In this document: positions 1 through 8,230 of the stretch, in pieces
Position numbering within the stretch: position 1 is the stretch's first letter
Layout: each line of letters opens with the position of its first letter
Made by a program: the position numbers and the translations under genes
NCBI GenBank assembly: GCA_964419605.1
Contig: CAYQQM010000002.1
Location: forward strand, 66,585 to 130,584
DNA length: 64,000 bases
From: JABFXX01 sp964419605
GTDB lineage: Bacteria; Myxococcota_A; Polyangia; Haliangiales; Haliangiaceae
Direction of reading: 5' to 3'
Notes under the pieces: model-generated
Told to the model about the DNA's origin: nothing
Databases searched by the model: none
What the model saw: the letters and a program-made list of their open reading frames with translations, nothing else

Positions 1-149
1 CATTTTTCCAGGCGATGCGCAATTCCGGGGTCTTCTTGCCGCCATCTCAGTTCGAAGCGATGTTTGTCTCATTGGCGCACACCGAAGCCGACATCGATCG
101 GGTGATCGCCGCCTCGCGCGCCGCGCTGTCGGCTGCGACATCGCATTGA
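1..149 (+). CDS. hemL: Glutamate-1-semialdehyde 2,1-aminomutase, C-terminal end (partial)
   Basis: The open frame beginning at base 3 runs into the window and stops at 147-149. Its roughly 48 visible residues include GVFLPPSQFEAMFVS followed by AHTEADIDRVI, which is the typical C-terminal end of the PLP enzyme HemL (GSA aminomutase). HemL makes 5-aminolevulinate for tetrapyrrole synthesis in the cytosol. Only the tail is visible, so no catalytic residue can be checked. Its stop overlaps the most upstream possible start of the next gene, so hemL may be co-transcribed with the ATP synthase F0 genes. Another class-III aminotransferase is possible but less likely given this tail. Confidence 0.8.
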   Translation, partial: FFQAMRNSGVFLPPSQFEAMFVSLAHTEADIDRVIAASRAALSAATSH

Positions 150-481
150 CGCCGAAAAATCGCCATGCTACGAGGGCGGCGCCGATGCGGTCAGCGCCTT
201 TTGTTGCAGATGTTTCCAGGGACCGCCCTGAGGCGTCTGGTTCCATCGCGCCGGCCGCGCAGTCCGCAAAACGAGCGTTCAATGCGCTTTCGGCTAGTTC
301 CATTGGGCTCGAGCTCGGGATCTCGGTTGTTCTCGGATTGCTGTGCGGCAATTGGTTGGACCAACGCCTAGGCACCTCGCCTGGGTTCCTGCTGCTGTTA
401 CTCGTGTTAGGACTCGTCGCGGGGTTCCGCAACGTGCTTCGGGCCGTTCGGCGCGTCGATCGAGCGAGGGAGGCACCGTGA
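146..481 (+). CDS. atpZ: AtpZ/AtpI-like small membrane protein of ATP synthase locus
   Basis: A protein of 111 residues if the TTG at 146 is used; an in-frame ATG at 185 would give about 98. It has a basic, unstructured N-terminus and two hydrophobic segments around residues 51-70 and 79-93, with the family signature of a glycine-rich first helix (GLLCGNWLDQRLGTSPG) and a second helix ending in a charged tail. This matches the AtpZ family (putative F0F1-ATPase gene 1), thought to help c-ring assembly or divalent-cation transport. It overlaps the next gene by a GTGA stop/start junction, which supports translational coupling. The assignment rests on topology and on its position at the head of the F0 operon. 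Confidence 0.7.
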   Translation: MTPKNRHATRAAPMRSAPFVADVSRDRPEASGSIAPAAQSAKRAFNALSASSIGLELGISVVLGLLCGNWLDQRLGTSPGFLLLLLVLGLVAGFRNVLRAVRRVDRAREAP

Positions 482-852
482 TCCAACGCATTGAGCGCCT
501 AAATTACATCCTAGGGGGCGCACTCGTGGTCGCCGGCGCGATCACCCAACCTCGCGCCGTCGCGTTTGGCGTTGCGGTGGGCGTCGCCCTCACCTGCCTG
601 AACTTCTTTGTGCTGCGCAACCTTGTGGTTCGCATCACCCGTGATGCCCGGACCGGTACGCGCAGCAGGGCCCCACACTTCATGCTTCCCAAGATGATCG
701 TCCTTATGGCCCTTGTCGCCGTGGCGATATTTGTGCTCAAGGTCGATCCGATCGCGTTCGCAGTCGGCTACTCGATCTTCATCGTTTCCATTCTCGTTGC
801 AGCTCTCGAGTCCGCAATCCGCCAACCAACTACAGAGAACCGCGATGGGTGA
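478..852 (+). CDS. atpI: ATP synthase I-type membrane protein
   Basis: 124 residues from a GTG at 478 that overlaps the stop of the upstream gene (GTGA). Four hydrophobic segments are visible (around residues 10-24, 28-46, 70-85 and 89-108), the arrangement expected for AtpI, an accessory protein for c-ring assembly of the F0F1 ATP synthase in the inner membrane. Its last codons overlap the start of atpB by 8 bases. The family diverges quickly, so the call depends on topology, length and gene order. Confidence 0.7.
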   Translation: MIQRIERLNYILGGALVVAGAITQPRAVAFGVAVGVALTCLNFFVLRNLVVRITRDARTGTRSRAPHFMLPKMIVLMALVAVAIFVLKVDPIAFAVGYSIFIVSILVAALESAIRQPTTENRDG

Positions 853-1630
853 ACACGGAACTTGGTTTGACTACTTAAACCGCTTCGAGGGTTGGCGCGA
901 TCTAAGCCACGCCGCACAGGGCGTGCTCGGTCGCAGCAACAAACCGTTCGCACTGATTTTCCAGGAATCGGGCTGGAGCCTCACCCACGTGCTGGTGGAA
1001 CTGCTTGTCGTCGGGTTCATCATTTGGGGCGCACTCGCATTTTGGCGGGGTTTGCGCAGTCCGGATCGCGGCATTGTTCCGCCGCGCACGATGAACCTGC
1101 GCAACTTCTTCGAGTACACCGCCGAGTCTGTATACGGCATGGTGGAGAGCTCGATGGGACCCGAAAAGGCCGCGCGGTTTTTCCCACTGATTGGCGCGTT
1201 GTGGATCTTCATCCTGTTTGGCAACTTGATCGGCCTCATTCCCGGATTCATGTCGCCAAACGACACCCTGAAAACCAACGTTGGCATCGCCGTTCTCGTC
1301 TTCGTGCTCACCCACTACTTCGGCATCCGCGAACACGGCGCGTGGAACTACCTCAAACACTTCTTTGGGCCCTCGCCGGCGCTAGCCCCGCTGATGTTCC
1401 CGATCGAGATCATCAGCCACCTTGCGCGCCCACTGTCTCTGGCGTTCCGGCTCATGGGCAACATGTTTGCGGACCACAAGGTCGTCATGTCGTTCTTTGC
1501 GCTAGTTCCGATTTTGGTTCCGCTCCCCTTCATGTTGCTCGGCGTTCTGGTCTGCATTATCCAGGCGCTCGTATTCTGCTCCCTAACCGTCGTGTACATC
1601 GGCATGGCGATCGAGCACCAGGAGCATTGA
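845..1630 (+). CDS. atpB: F0F1 ATP synthase subunit a
   Basis: 261 residues, a normal length for subunit a, the membrane stator that forms the ion half-channels against the c-ring. The hallmark motif PLSLAFRLMGNMFADH is present with the essential arginine at residue 202. Upstream are FPLIGALWIFILFGNLIGL and PGFMSP, which are also typical. Five or six membrane helices can be seen. The ATG at 845 was chosen because it gives the usual N-terminus and overlaps the atpI stop. Downstream is an 83-base gap and then atpE. No b, delta, alpha, gamma or beta genes follow, so the F1 part must be encoded elsewhere. Confidence 0.95.
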   Translation: MGEHGTWFDYLNRFEGWRDLSHAAQGVLGRSNKPFALIFQESGWSLTHVLVELLVVGFIIWGALAFWRGLRSPDRGIVPPRTMNLRNFFEYTAESVYGMVESSMGPEKAARFFPLIGALWIFILFGNLIGLIPGFMSPNDTLKTNVGIAVLVFVLTHYFGIREHGAWNYLKHFFGPSPALAPLMFPIEIISHLARPLSLAFRLMGNMFADHKVVMSFFALVPILVPLPFMLLGVLVCIIQALVFCSLTVVYIGMAIEHQEH

Positions 1631-1698
1631 TTCAGCTTTCGAATCGGATTAGAAACCGCTCGCCGCGTCCCTCGTAAGAGACTTCCCGGGTCGTCCCC

Positions 1699-1704
1699 AA
1701 GGAG
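1699..1704 (+). promoter_or_regulatory. Strong ribosome binding site of atpE
   Basis: AAGGAG lies 9 bases before the ATG of atpE. Most genes in this window have weak or no visible Shine-Dalgarno sequence, so this fits the need to make many c subunits per ATP synthase. Confidence 0.75.
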
Positions 1705-1713
1705 AATTTTTCA

Positions 1714-2076
1714 ATGAAGCGTTACATCAAGCCACTACTCGCGTTTGCCACCCTAATCCTCATCGTGGGCATCTCGTCGATCGCAGGTGCCCAGCCGGCC
1801 GATGCGGCATTCAACGCTGCCGAAGTGAAAGCAAAGGGCCTGTCCGGCAGTTTCGGATACCTCGCTCTAGCTGCCGGCCTTGCCATTGGGTTGGCAGCGC
1901 TCGGCGGTGGCATTGGCCAGGGCCGGGTCGCTGGCACCGCGGTCGACGGCATCGCTCGCAACCCGGGCGCCGCGGGTGAAATTCGGTCACAGATGATTCT
2001 CGGCCTTGCGCTCATCGAGTCCCTCGTCATCTACGCGCTCATCATCGCATTCCTGCTCGTGCTCAAAATCGGTTGA
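1714..2076 (+). CDS. atpE: F0F1 ATP synthase subunit c with signal-like N-terminus
   Basis: 120 residues: a leader-like hydrophobic segment (residues 8-25, ending near AGAQPADA) in front of a normal two-helix hairpin. Helix 1 carries GGGIGQG (Gln69), the loop reads ARNPGA, and helix 2 carries the ion-binding Glu102 in LALIESLVIYAL. Gln69, Glu102, Ser103 and Tyr107 align with the residues that bind sodium in Ilyobacter-type c-rings, but the position after the serine is Leu instead of Thr. A strong ribosome binding site (AAGGAG, 1699-1704) sits 9 bases before the ATG. An intrinsic terminator follows the gene. The subunit identity is secure; the coupling ion is not. Confidence 0.95.
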   Translation: MKRYIKPLLAFATLILIVGISSIAGAQPADAAFNAAEVKAKGLSGSFGYLALAAGLAIGLAALGGGIGQGRVAGTAVDGIARNPGAAGEIRSQMILGLALIESLVIYALIIAFLLVLKIG

Positions 2077-2098
2077 GCCAGAACGGTCGCGCCGCGAT

Positions 2099-2134
2099 GC
2101 GGTCCCTTCTCGCGACGGGACCGCTTTGCGTTTT
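2099..2134 (+). terminator. Intrinsic terminator of the atpZIBE operon
   Basis: A perfect 8-bp stem (GCGGTCCC at 2099-2106, GGGACCGC at 2117-2124) with a 10-base loop is followed by TTTGCGTTTT. It starts 23 bases after the atpE stop, so it most likely ends F0 transcription before the next gene at 2162. Confidence 0.8.
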
Positions 2135-2161
2135 CGGGTGTCACATGGGACTCTTCTGGCG

Positions 2162-2638
2162 ATGGCCGCTGAAGGCAAACCAGCACTTGAGATCCTATCC
2201 CAGATCGACTTGTTCGCCGAACTGCCGCAAGAGCACCTGCGCCGAGTCGTCAACATCGGCATCGAAGAACAGCACCGGTCGGGCGCAACGATATTTTCCG
2301 AAGGCGACTCGGGTGAGCAGTTCTATGTCATCCTCGACGGCGCGGTTCGCATCAGCCGAATTGTTCCCGGAATGGGAGAAGAAGCGCTCGCCGTACTACG
2401 GCCCGGGGCATACTTCGGTGAGATGTCGCTCATCGAGGATGCGCCGCGGTCAGCCACCGCGATCTGCCACGAAGCATGCCGCTTGTTCGTGATCCACCGC
2501 CGCGACCTCGAGGATTTACTGTTCGTAGATCGCGATCTTGCCTACGAGCTGCTGTGGAACTTGGTTCGGACGTTGTCGCGCCGCTTGCGCGCCTCGAACG
2601 ACAAAATGGCGTTTCTCGCAACAACCTCTAAATTTTAG
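2162..2638 (+). CDS. Cyclic-nucleotide-binding domain protein
   Basis: 158 residues holding one cNMP-binding (Crp-like) beta-roll. Typical elements are IFSEGDSGEQFYVILDGAVRI, cut here into FSEGDSGEQFYVILDG, and the phosphate-binding cassette region FGEMSLIEDAPRSATA. A short N-terminal helix (LSQIDLFAELPQEHLRRV) and a C-terminal helix follow the family pattern. There is no HTH domain, so it is a stand-alone sensor and not a transcription factor. The ATG at 2162 lies just after the atpE terminator. The FGEMSL...PRSA pattern resembles true cNMP binders, but the ligand cannot be decided from sequence alone. Confidence 0.85.
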   Translation: MAAEGKPALEILSQIDLFAELPQEHLRRVVNIGIEEQHRSGATIFSEGDSGEQFYVILDGAVRISRIVPGMGEEALAVLRPGAYFGEMSLIEDAPRSATAICHEACRLFVIHRRDLEDLLFVDRDLAYELLWNLVRTLSRRLRASNDKMAFLATTSKF

Positions 2639-2712
2639 GACCTTAGATCGCGTCACCCACAACGCGAATCGAAGCGCGACGGCGCGCGAGCGTTTGATAT
2701 ACCCTACGTGCA

Positions 2713-3285
2713 ATGCGCAGGCTCTTGGTCGCCTCTGTCGTCATCGCTGCGCACGCTGCGGCGACCCCTGGCAGGGCAGATCCTGTCCCATCGGGTGCGC
2801 TTGGCCTGTTTACCGGTGTCATTGCAGGCACAGGAGCAGACGCGGCGAGAATCGGCGTTGGATATTATCAAATCGGCGCGCGCGCCTCGTGGCAACCGAT
2901 GCCGCGTGAACGGCGCATCGGGTACACGCTGCGGTGGTCGACGATGTTTGGCGCGTTCTACGGCGGCAACGCGCAACGCATCGATCCGCCGCTGCGAACA
3001 ACGCAAATGGACCTGACCGTAGGCGTGCGCGTGCGCCCATGGACGACGCGCTCGCGCTACCTTACGCTGCGGGGAGGCGGCGAACTCTTGCGGGCAAATG
3101 AGCCCATTCCCACGGGAACTTCGATGGAGGGCCGACGCTCTTTCGCCGGCGCAACTGCCAGCGTGGGCCTGGATCAGTACGCCCTTGGCATGATGTTCAA
3201 CGCGGAAGTGCGCTATGGCATGATCGGTGGAACGGGCCCCACAACGCTGGCGTTCGTCGTTGGCGCAGCCTTTGTAGGCCCCTGA
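2713..3285 (+). CDS. Secreted, possibly outer-membrane beta-barrel protein, unknown function
   Basis: 190 residues with a signal peptide (MRRLLVASVVIAAHAAATPGRA, with a likely cut after GRA near residue 22). The mature part alternates polar and hydrophobic residues in strands ending in aromatic residues (for example RIGVGYYQIGARASW, TLRWSTMFGAFYGG, NAEVRYGMIGG), as in small outer-membrane barrels. I do not recognise a named family. It is an isolated gene with no obvious operon partner. Confidence 0.6.
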   Translation: MRRLLVASVVIAAHAAATPGRADPVPSGALGLFTGVIAGTGADAARIGVGYYQIGARASWQPMPRERRIGYTLRWSTMFGAFYGGNAQRIDPPLRTTQMDLTVGVRVRPWTTRSRYLTLRGGGELLRANEPIPTGTSMEGRRSFAGATASVGLDQYALGMMFNAEVRYGMIGGTGPTTLAFVVGAAFVGP

Positions 3286-3314
3286 CCCGCGATACGCTGC
3301 GTGCAGGATCCGTC

Positions 3315-3866
3315 ATGATTGAGACCGAACGACTTCGCCTTGTCCCGATCTCGGTGGAGCTCGTCGAGAGCGTCATACGCGGCGACCGGCTTGGAACCGA
3401 GGCGGTGCTTGATTCTGCCCTCGCGGCGGCTGGGCTGCCTTGTGGCGCAACCCTTCCCGACGCCTGGCCTGATGCTGACCTGGTAACCCGAGCATTCCCC
3501 TACTCGCTCGAAGCGATCAGGGCAGCTCCTGACATTCGGCTTTGGGGCGACTCGGTCATACTTCCGCGCAACGGCCAACCTCGCGTGTTGGGAAGTATCG
3601 TGTTTCACGGCAAACCTGGCGACGGTGTCGCCGAAGTGGGTTATGGCATCGAATCTGGATCCCGCGGCCAGGGGTTTGCGACCGAAGCGACACTCGCGTG
3701 CGTCCAATGGGCGCTTGAGCAACCAAGTATCACCGCCGTCCGTGCAACGACATTTCCGTGGCATCAAGCCTCGCTCCGGGTCATTCGTAAGATCGGCATG
3801 GTTCGGTGTGGCGAGCGCGTACACGACGTGCTGGGTGACTTACTCGTGTTTGAGCGACGTCGGTAA
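3315..3866 (+). CDS. GNAT N-acetyltransferase, RimJ/RimL type
   Basis: 183 residues. It opens with IETERLRLVPISVE, the usual first strand of the RimJ/RimL acetyltransferase group, and contains the acetyl-CoA pyrophosphate loop in GIESGSRGQGFATEA (R-G-Q-G-x-A) followed by the HQASLRVIRKIGM helix that is conserved near the end. It would transfer an acetyl group from acetyl-CoA to an N-terminal or small-molecule amine in the cytosol; the substrate is unknown. It converges with moaC, whose stop is 24 bases away. Confidence 0.85.
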   Translation: MIETERLRLVPISVELVESVIRGDRLGTEAVLDSALAAAGLPCGATLPDAWPDADLVTRAFPYSLEAIRAAPDIRLWGDSVILPRNGQPRVLGSIVFHGKPGDGVAEVGYGIESGSRGQGFATEATLACVQWALEQPSITAVRATTFPWHQASLRVIRKIGMVRCGERVHDVLGDLLVFERRR

Positions 3867-3889
3867 CGCGACCGCGACAACGCCGCAAG

Positions 3890-4423
3890 TCAGCGTTTGG
3901 AAGCGCGAGGGCTCGGCCGCAGCCAAATGCCCGACCGACCGCCGCGTTTTTCCTGGAGGCAAACATCCGCGATCACCATCTCCCGATCGATCGCCTTGCA
4001 CATGTCATAAATCGTCAATGCCGCCGCACAAACGGCCGCCAGGGCCTCCATCTCGACACCCGTGCGATCAAAAGCGCTTACGACCGCTGTGATTTCTACC
4101 GCACGCTCCCCGATGACAAATCCGACGTCGACCCCAGTGATCCGAAGTGGATGACACAGCGGAATCAGGTCGGCAGTTCGCTTCGCCGCTTCGATGCCGG
4201 CGATCCGAGCAACGCCAAGCACCTCGCCCTTGCGAATCGACCCGGCAGCAACCGCTGCCGCTGTTGCCGGCGCCATCGCGACGCGCCCGGTGGCAGTGGC
4301 GCGGCGCATCGTTTCCGGCTTTGGCCCAACCTCGACCATCCGCGCAGCACCTTGAGTATTCACATGGCTGAGCCGCGCAGTGCGGACGGCCCCCGCTCGC
4401 CTCGCTTGACCTGACTTAGGCAT
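3890..4423 (-). CDS. moaC: Cyclic pyranopterin monophosphate synthase MoaC
   Basis: 177 residues. The family core is complete: LSHVNTQGAARMVEV near the start, AGIEAAKRTADLIPLCHPL in the middle with the catalytic histidine, and TIYDMCKAIDREMVI with the conserved Asp and Lys near the end. MoaC turns the MoaA product into cyclic pyranopterin monophosphate in molybdenum cofactor synthesis. The ATG used overlaps the glmS stop by one base (TAATG), which suggests translational coupling although the pathways are unrelated. Relative to E. coli MoaC there are about 17 extra N-terminal residues, so a start closer to LSHVN is possible. No other moa genes are nearby. Confidence 0.93.
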   Translation of the reverse strand: MPKSGQARRAGAVRTARLSHVNTQGAARMVEVGPKPETMRRATATGRVAMAPATAAAVAAGSIRKGEVLGVARIAGIEAAKRTADLIPLCHPLRITGVDVGFVIGERAVEITAVVSAFDRTGVEMEALAAVCAAALTIYDMCKAIDREMVIADVCLQEKRGGRSGIWLRPSPRASKR

Positions 4424-6252
4424 TACTCGACGGTGACGGACTTTGCCAGGTTGCGCGGCTGGTCGACGTCTGTTCCTTTGCCATCGGCGACGTAGTAACT
4501 CAGCATCTGAAGCGGCAGCACTGTCAAGATCGGCTGGAGCTCAAGCGCCGTATCGGGTACGAGTACAACATCGTCCGCATGGCTGCCAATTTCGTTGTCG
4601 CCACGAGTGGCGACGGCAAGTACCTTGCCCTGGCGTGCGCGCACCTCGGCTAAGTTCGAAACCACCTTCTCGTATTGCGGTCCGCGCGGCACGAGCACAA
4701 TGACCGGAAGTTGGTCATCGATCAACGCGATGGGACCGTGCTTCATCTCGCCGGCTGCATAGCCTTCGGCGTGAATATACGAGATCTCTTTCAACTTGAG
4801 CGCCCCCTCGAGTGCAATGGGATATTGGGCGCCGCGTCCGAGGAACAAGAACCCATGCGCATTGCCGTATCGACGCGCCAAAACATGCAGCTGTGCTCCC
4901 CCTTCCACGACATCGCGCATTTTCTGCGGAAGTTGCACCAGTTCGCTTAACACCACGCGGGCACGCTCTGGTGTCAACGCGCGTGTACGGCGTCCGAGAT
5001 AGATCGCCAGTAACGCCATTGCGACAAGCTGGGTTGTAAAGGCTTTCGTCGATGCAACACCGATCTCTGGGCCTGCATGGGTGTAGAAGCAGTGAGCCGC
5101 CAGGCGCGGAATCGAGGCTTCAACCACATTCGAGATCGCGAGGACGGTTGCGCCTTTGCGTTTTGCTTCGCGCACCGCCTCCATCGTGTCGAGGGTCTCG
5201 CCGGACTGACTAACCGCGACCACGAGGTCGCCTGGCCCCACCAACGGATCGCGATAACGGAACTCGGAAGCCAGGTCCACCTCGACGGGAAGCCGGGCCA
5301 ACGCTTCGATCATGAACTCGCCAACCAAGGACGCGTGGTACGACGTGCCGCACGCGACGAAGATGATGCGCTTAATCGCAGCGACATCGAGTTCCACTCC
5401 ATCGAGCCGCACGTCATCGCCCTCCAGGTCGACTCGGCCTACCAACGTGTCGGCCACAGCGCGGGGCTGTTCGTGAATCTCCTTGAGCATGAAGTGTTTG
5501 AACCCGCCCTTCTCCGCCTGCACCGCAGACCAGGTGATGAGCTTTGGCTCGCGCGCTACCGGCTTGCCCTCGAAATTCGAGATTGCCACTCCGCTCCGTG
5601 TCACCGTGACGATCTCGCCTTCCTCGACGAAAATAACATTGCGGGTCTCGGCAAGAATCGCCGTGACATCGGAGGCCACGAAGTTCTCATGCTCGCCGAT
5701 GCCGACGACAAGAGGCGAGCTATTTTTTGCAGCAACCAGCATGGACGGATCGTTGTCGCTCATGACCACGAATGCGTAGCTGCCTCGCACCTTGCTGAGC
5801 GCCTTGCGCACGGCGTTTGTGAGGTTGTCCGCACCGGCGGCGAGCTGACGCTCGACCAAATGCGCAAAGATTTCCGTATCGGTCTCGGAGGAGAACTGGG
5901 CTCCGCCCGCCTGCAGCTCAGCGCGCAATGCCAGGTGATTTTCGATAATGCCGTTGTGAATGACGCTGACCGCACCCACCTTGTGAGGATGCGAATTCTC
6001 GTTGGAGGGTCTGCCGTGCGTCGCCCAGCGAGTATGGCCGATGCCAATCGTTCCAGGCGCAGGTTCCTTGACCAGCTTCTCCTCAAGGGAGCCAAGCTTG
6101 CCTCGGCATCGCACCACGCGCGACGTTTTTGAAACGGGGTCGTACACGCTGATCCCAGCGGAGTCGTACCCGCGATATTCCAGCTTGCGAAGGCCACCCA
6201 CCAAAAGCGGAGTTGCTTGCCGACCGCCGATGTAGCCGATGATTCCACACAT
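4423..6252 (-). CDS. glmS: Glutamine-fructose-6-phosphate aminotransferase (isomerizing)
   Basis: 609 residues, the normal GlmS length. It begins MCGIIGYIGG, so Cys2, the nucleophile of the N-terminal glutaminase domain, is in place after Met removal. Two SIS domains follow (first around CGTSYHASLVGEFMIE, second around LFLGRGAQYPIALEGALKLK), and the protein ends in AKSVTVE, the conserved tail that closes the active site. It makes glucosamine-6-phosphate for peptidoglycan and LPS. The gene is the first of a leftward pair with moaC. No glmS ribozyme-like element can be seen in the short upstream gap of five bases before the next coding region. Confidence 0.97.
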   Translation of the reverse strand: MCGIIGYIGGRQATPLLVGGLRKLEYRGYDSAGISVYDPVSKTSRVVRCRGKLGSLEEKLVKEPAPGTIGIGHTRWATHGRPSNENSHPHKVGAVSVIHNGIIENHLALRAELQAGGAQFSSETDTEIFAHLVERQLAAGADNLTNAVRKALSKVRGSYAFVVMSDNDPSMLVAAKNSSPLVVGIGEHENFVASDVTAILAETRNVIFVEEGEIVTVTRSGVAISNFEGKPVAREPKLITWSAVQAEKGGFKHFMLKEIHEQPRAVADTLVGRVDLEGDDVRLDGVELDVAAIKRIIFVACGTSYHASLVGEFMIEALARLPVEVDLASEFRYRDPLVGPGDLVVAVSQSGETLDTMEAVREAKRKGATVLAISNVVEASIPRLAAHCFYTHAGPEIGVASTKAFTTQLVAMALLAIYLGRRTRALTPERARVVLSELVQLPQKMRDVVEGGAQLHVLARRYGNAHGFLFLGRGAQYPIALEGALKLKEISYIHAEGYAAGEMKHGPIALIDDQLPVIVLVPRGPQYEKVVSNLAEVRARQGKVLAVATRGDNEIGSHADDVVLVPDTALELQPILTVLPLQMLSYYVADGKGTDVDQPRNLAKSVTVE

Positions 6253-6257
6253 AGTCG

Positions 6258-6542
6258 TTACTTTTTGGGCGAAGCCGACGGTGGTACGGTCGGTTTGGTT
6301 GCAGACGAGGACTTGTTCGGGGCATCCGAGATCGAGGGCGGGGTTGCCGGCGCCTTGGGGGGCGCCTCGAAGGAAGTCCCCTGGGGGGCAGCCTCTTCGC
6401 CAGATTCGGGCTCTGGAATGCCGGTAATCTCGCTGATGTCGGGTTTCTGGTACGCAAGCACAGGCGTATCGGTGCGCATCTTGCCGTGGCTACCTCCGCA
6501 GGCGACTGCGAGAAGCGCGACCACAATCAGGGTCATCTTCAT
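6258..6542 (-). CDS. Small proline/serine-rich lipoprotein, unknown function
   Basis: 94 residues starting at an ATG at 6542. The N-terminus MKMTLIVVALLAVACGG is a lipoprotein signal with the lipid-anchored cysteine at residue 15; the lipobox (A-V-A-C) is slightly weak. The rest is low-complexity and rich in Pro, Ser and Lys, probably a disordered tether. It ends five bases before glmS begins, so it may be the first gene of that transcript. No family is recognised. Confidence 0.6.
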   Translation of the reverse strand: MKMTLIVVALLAVACGGSHGKMRTDTPVLAYQKPDISEITGIPEPESGEEAAPQGTSFEAPPKAPATPPSISDAPNKSSSATKPTVPPSASPKK

Positions 6543-6590
6543 CTGAACGACGGTACCACCTTTTCGTCGGCACATGTGTATAGTGGAGTC

Positions 6591-7517
6591 ATGGCAACCG
6601 CGCCTGGGCCACTTCCAAGTACCCAGCACTTGATATCGGTGATCGAACTGCAGAACACGATTGCGGCAGCCGCCTTCAATACTGACGAGATCATGCGATT
6701 GGTTGCCCAACGCGCAGCGTCGCTGTTGGGAAACGGGGCCTCCGCGATGGTGGAGCTTGTCGAGGGCGACGATGTCGTGTGCCGCGCTACATCCGGTGCA
6801 GAACATAAGCTGGGCCTGCGCCGATCGCAGAAGTCCACCCTCGCCGGCCGCTGCGTTTCCCAACGCAAAGCCATTGCGGCGGACGACCAGCGCGCGCTAT
6901 GCGTTCCGCTGGTCCATGGCGAACACGTTGTGGGCACCCTAAGCGCCGCGCGCGGTAGCGCCTTTGCGCCCGAGGACATCGAACTATTGCGCATCCTCGC
7001 CAACATTATCGCCATCCCGCTGCACAAGACGCGCAGTTTCCCCCGCCCCCGGTACGACAACACCCACGACGCCCTAACGGGGCTGCTAAACCGCCGCGCC
7101 TTCGAAGAGCGCGTTGGTGTCGAGCTAGCCCGCAGAGCCAGATATGCGCAGTCGTTTTCTCTCGCACTGCTTGACCTCGACGGCTTCAATACGGCCAACG
7201 ACCGCTTCGGTGAGGCAGCCGGCGACGAGTTGCTGCGCACTACCGGCGTGATTTTGGCAAATCATACCCGCGTAATGGATGCGTGCTTCCGCCTGGGCGG
7301 CGATGAGTTTGCCATCGTCATGCCTGGTACGATGCTTGACGGCGCTCGCATCGTGGTGGAGCGATGTCGCAGTCAGATCGCCGATGCAAACCTGTTGGAC
7401 GGCACGGTTACTGCCTGCGTGGGCATCGTCGAAGCCACCGACGAACCCATCGATCGGCTAACGGAGCGCGCCACCCAAGCGCTGCTGGCCGACAAAGCCG
7501 CCCGTAACCGCGGATGA
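6591..7517 (+). CDS. GAF-GGDEF diguanylate cyclase
   Basis: 308 residues. Residues 15-145 form a GAF-like sensor domain and residues 155-305 a GGDEF domain. The catalytic motif is a canonical GGDEF (236-240), and an intact RxxD inhibitory site (RVMD, 227-230) lies exactly five residues before it. It should make cyclic di-GMP from two GTP and be product-inhibited. DALTGLLNRRAFEERV at the start of the domain is typical. The ATG at 6591 was chosen over longer frames because sequence upstream is antisense to the divergent lipoprotein gene. No membrane segment, so it is a cytosolic enzyme responding to an unknown small ligand. Confidence 0.92.
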   Translation: MATAPGPLPSTQHLISVIELQNTIAAAAFNTDEIMRLVAQRAASLLGNGASAMVELVEGDDVVCRATSGAEHKLGLRRSQKSTLAGRCVSQRKAIAADDQRALCVPLVHGEHVVGTLSAARGSAFAPEDIELLRILANIIAIPLHKTRSFPRPRYDNTHDALTGLLNRRAFEERVGVELARRARYAQSFSLALLDLDGFNTANDRFGEAAGDELLRTTGVILANHTRVMDACFRLGGDEFAIVMPGTMLDGARIVVERCRSQIADANLLDGTVTACVGIVEATDEPIDRLTERATQALLADKAARNRG

Positions 7518-7531
7518 CCTCCTCGCAGCGC

Positions 7532-7560
7532 TTGACTTGTGCGCCTACCGCCGCTAGAAA
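7532..7560 (+). promoter_or_regulatory. Sigma-70-type promoter for tRNA-Gly
   Basis: TTGACT (7532-7537) and TAGAAA (7555-7560) are separated by 17 bases, and the tRNA begins 11 bases further on. The -35 box matches 5 of 6 and the -10 box 4 of 6 consensus bases. Confidence 0.55.
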
Positions 7561-7571
7561 CCAATACCTCT

Positions 7572-7646
<75 letters not shown>

Positions 7647-7696
7647 CGACGAGGTCTAGGGACCTACAAGGTAGTCCAGGCTAGGCCAAGAAGCTG

Positions 7697-8230
7697 ATGA
7701 ATTACAGCGGCTTCGCCGCCAAGCGAGTTCTCCAGTACTGCTGGTCGCAGGTCAACTGGGCCGAGAAGATCATCGAGATGAAGGCCACCGACAAAAAGGA
7801 GAAGCGCGATCACATCGTTCCGCTGTGCCGCCAAGCGCTCGACCTGTTGCACGAGTTACGAGCTTTCACCGGACAGCGCGAATACATCCTCGCCAGTTCG
7901 ATTACGGGGCGCGCTTTGTCGAACATGACGCTCAACGTTGCGCTGCGCCGAATGGGGTTTGCAAAACACGAGATGACCACTCACGGGTTCCGGGCGGCAG
8001 CGCGGACGATGCTCGCCGAGCGTTTGGGATCCCACAGCGATCAGATCGAGCTGCAATCTGCTCGCAAGGTTCGCGACGGAATGGGCGACACCTACAACCG
8101 GACGCAATGGCTCCCAGAGCGAACGATGATGATGCAGCGATGGGCCGACTACTGCGATGAGTTGAAGCGAGCCGGCGCCGAAATGGTCGCCCTATTCGGC
8201 TTACCCAAGATTCCATCGGAAAAATGCTAG
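7697..8230 (+). pseudogene. Tyrosine recombinase (P4-type integrase), C-terminal fragment
   Basis: 177 residues corresponding to the C-terminal half of a P4-family integrase. Visible are the strand/loop KEKRDHIVPLCRQALDLL with the catalytic-lysine region, the HxxR box as THGFRAAARTMLAERLG, and a probable nucleophile tyrosine in GMGDTYNRTQW. The N-terminal arm-binding and core-binding domains and the first catalytic arginine (the TGxRxGE region) are absent: an in-frame stop sits just upstream and only about 50 bases separate the frame from the tRNA. It is therefore very likely inactive. Together with the flanking repeats it identifies the mobile element. Confidence 0.85.

Noticed and set aside
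5077..6132. Long open frame of 351 codons antisense to glmS
   Set aside because: It lies wholly inside glmS, has no family pattern and follows from the codon bias of the opposite strand.
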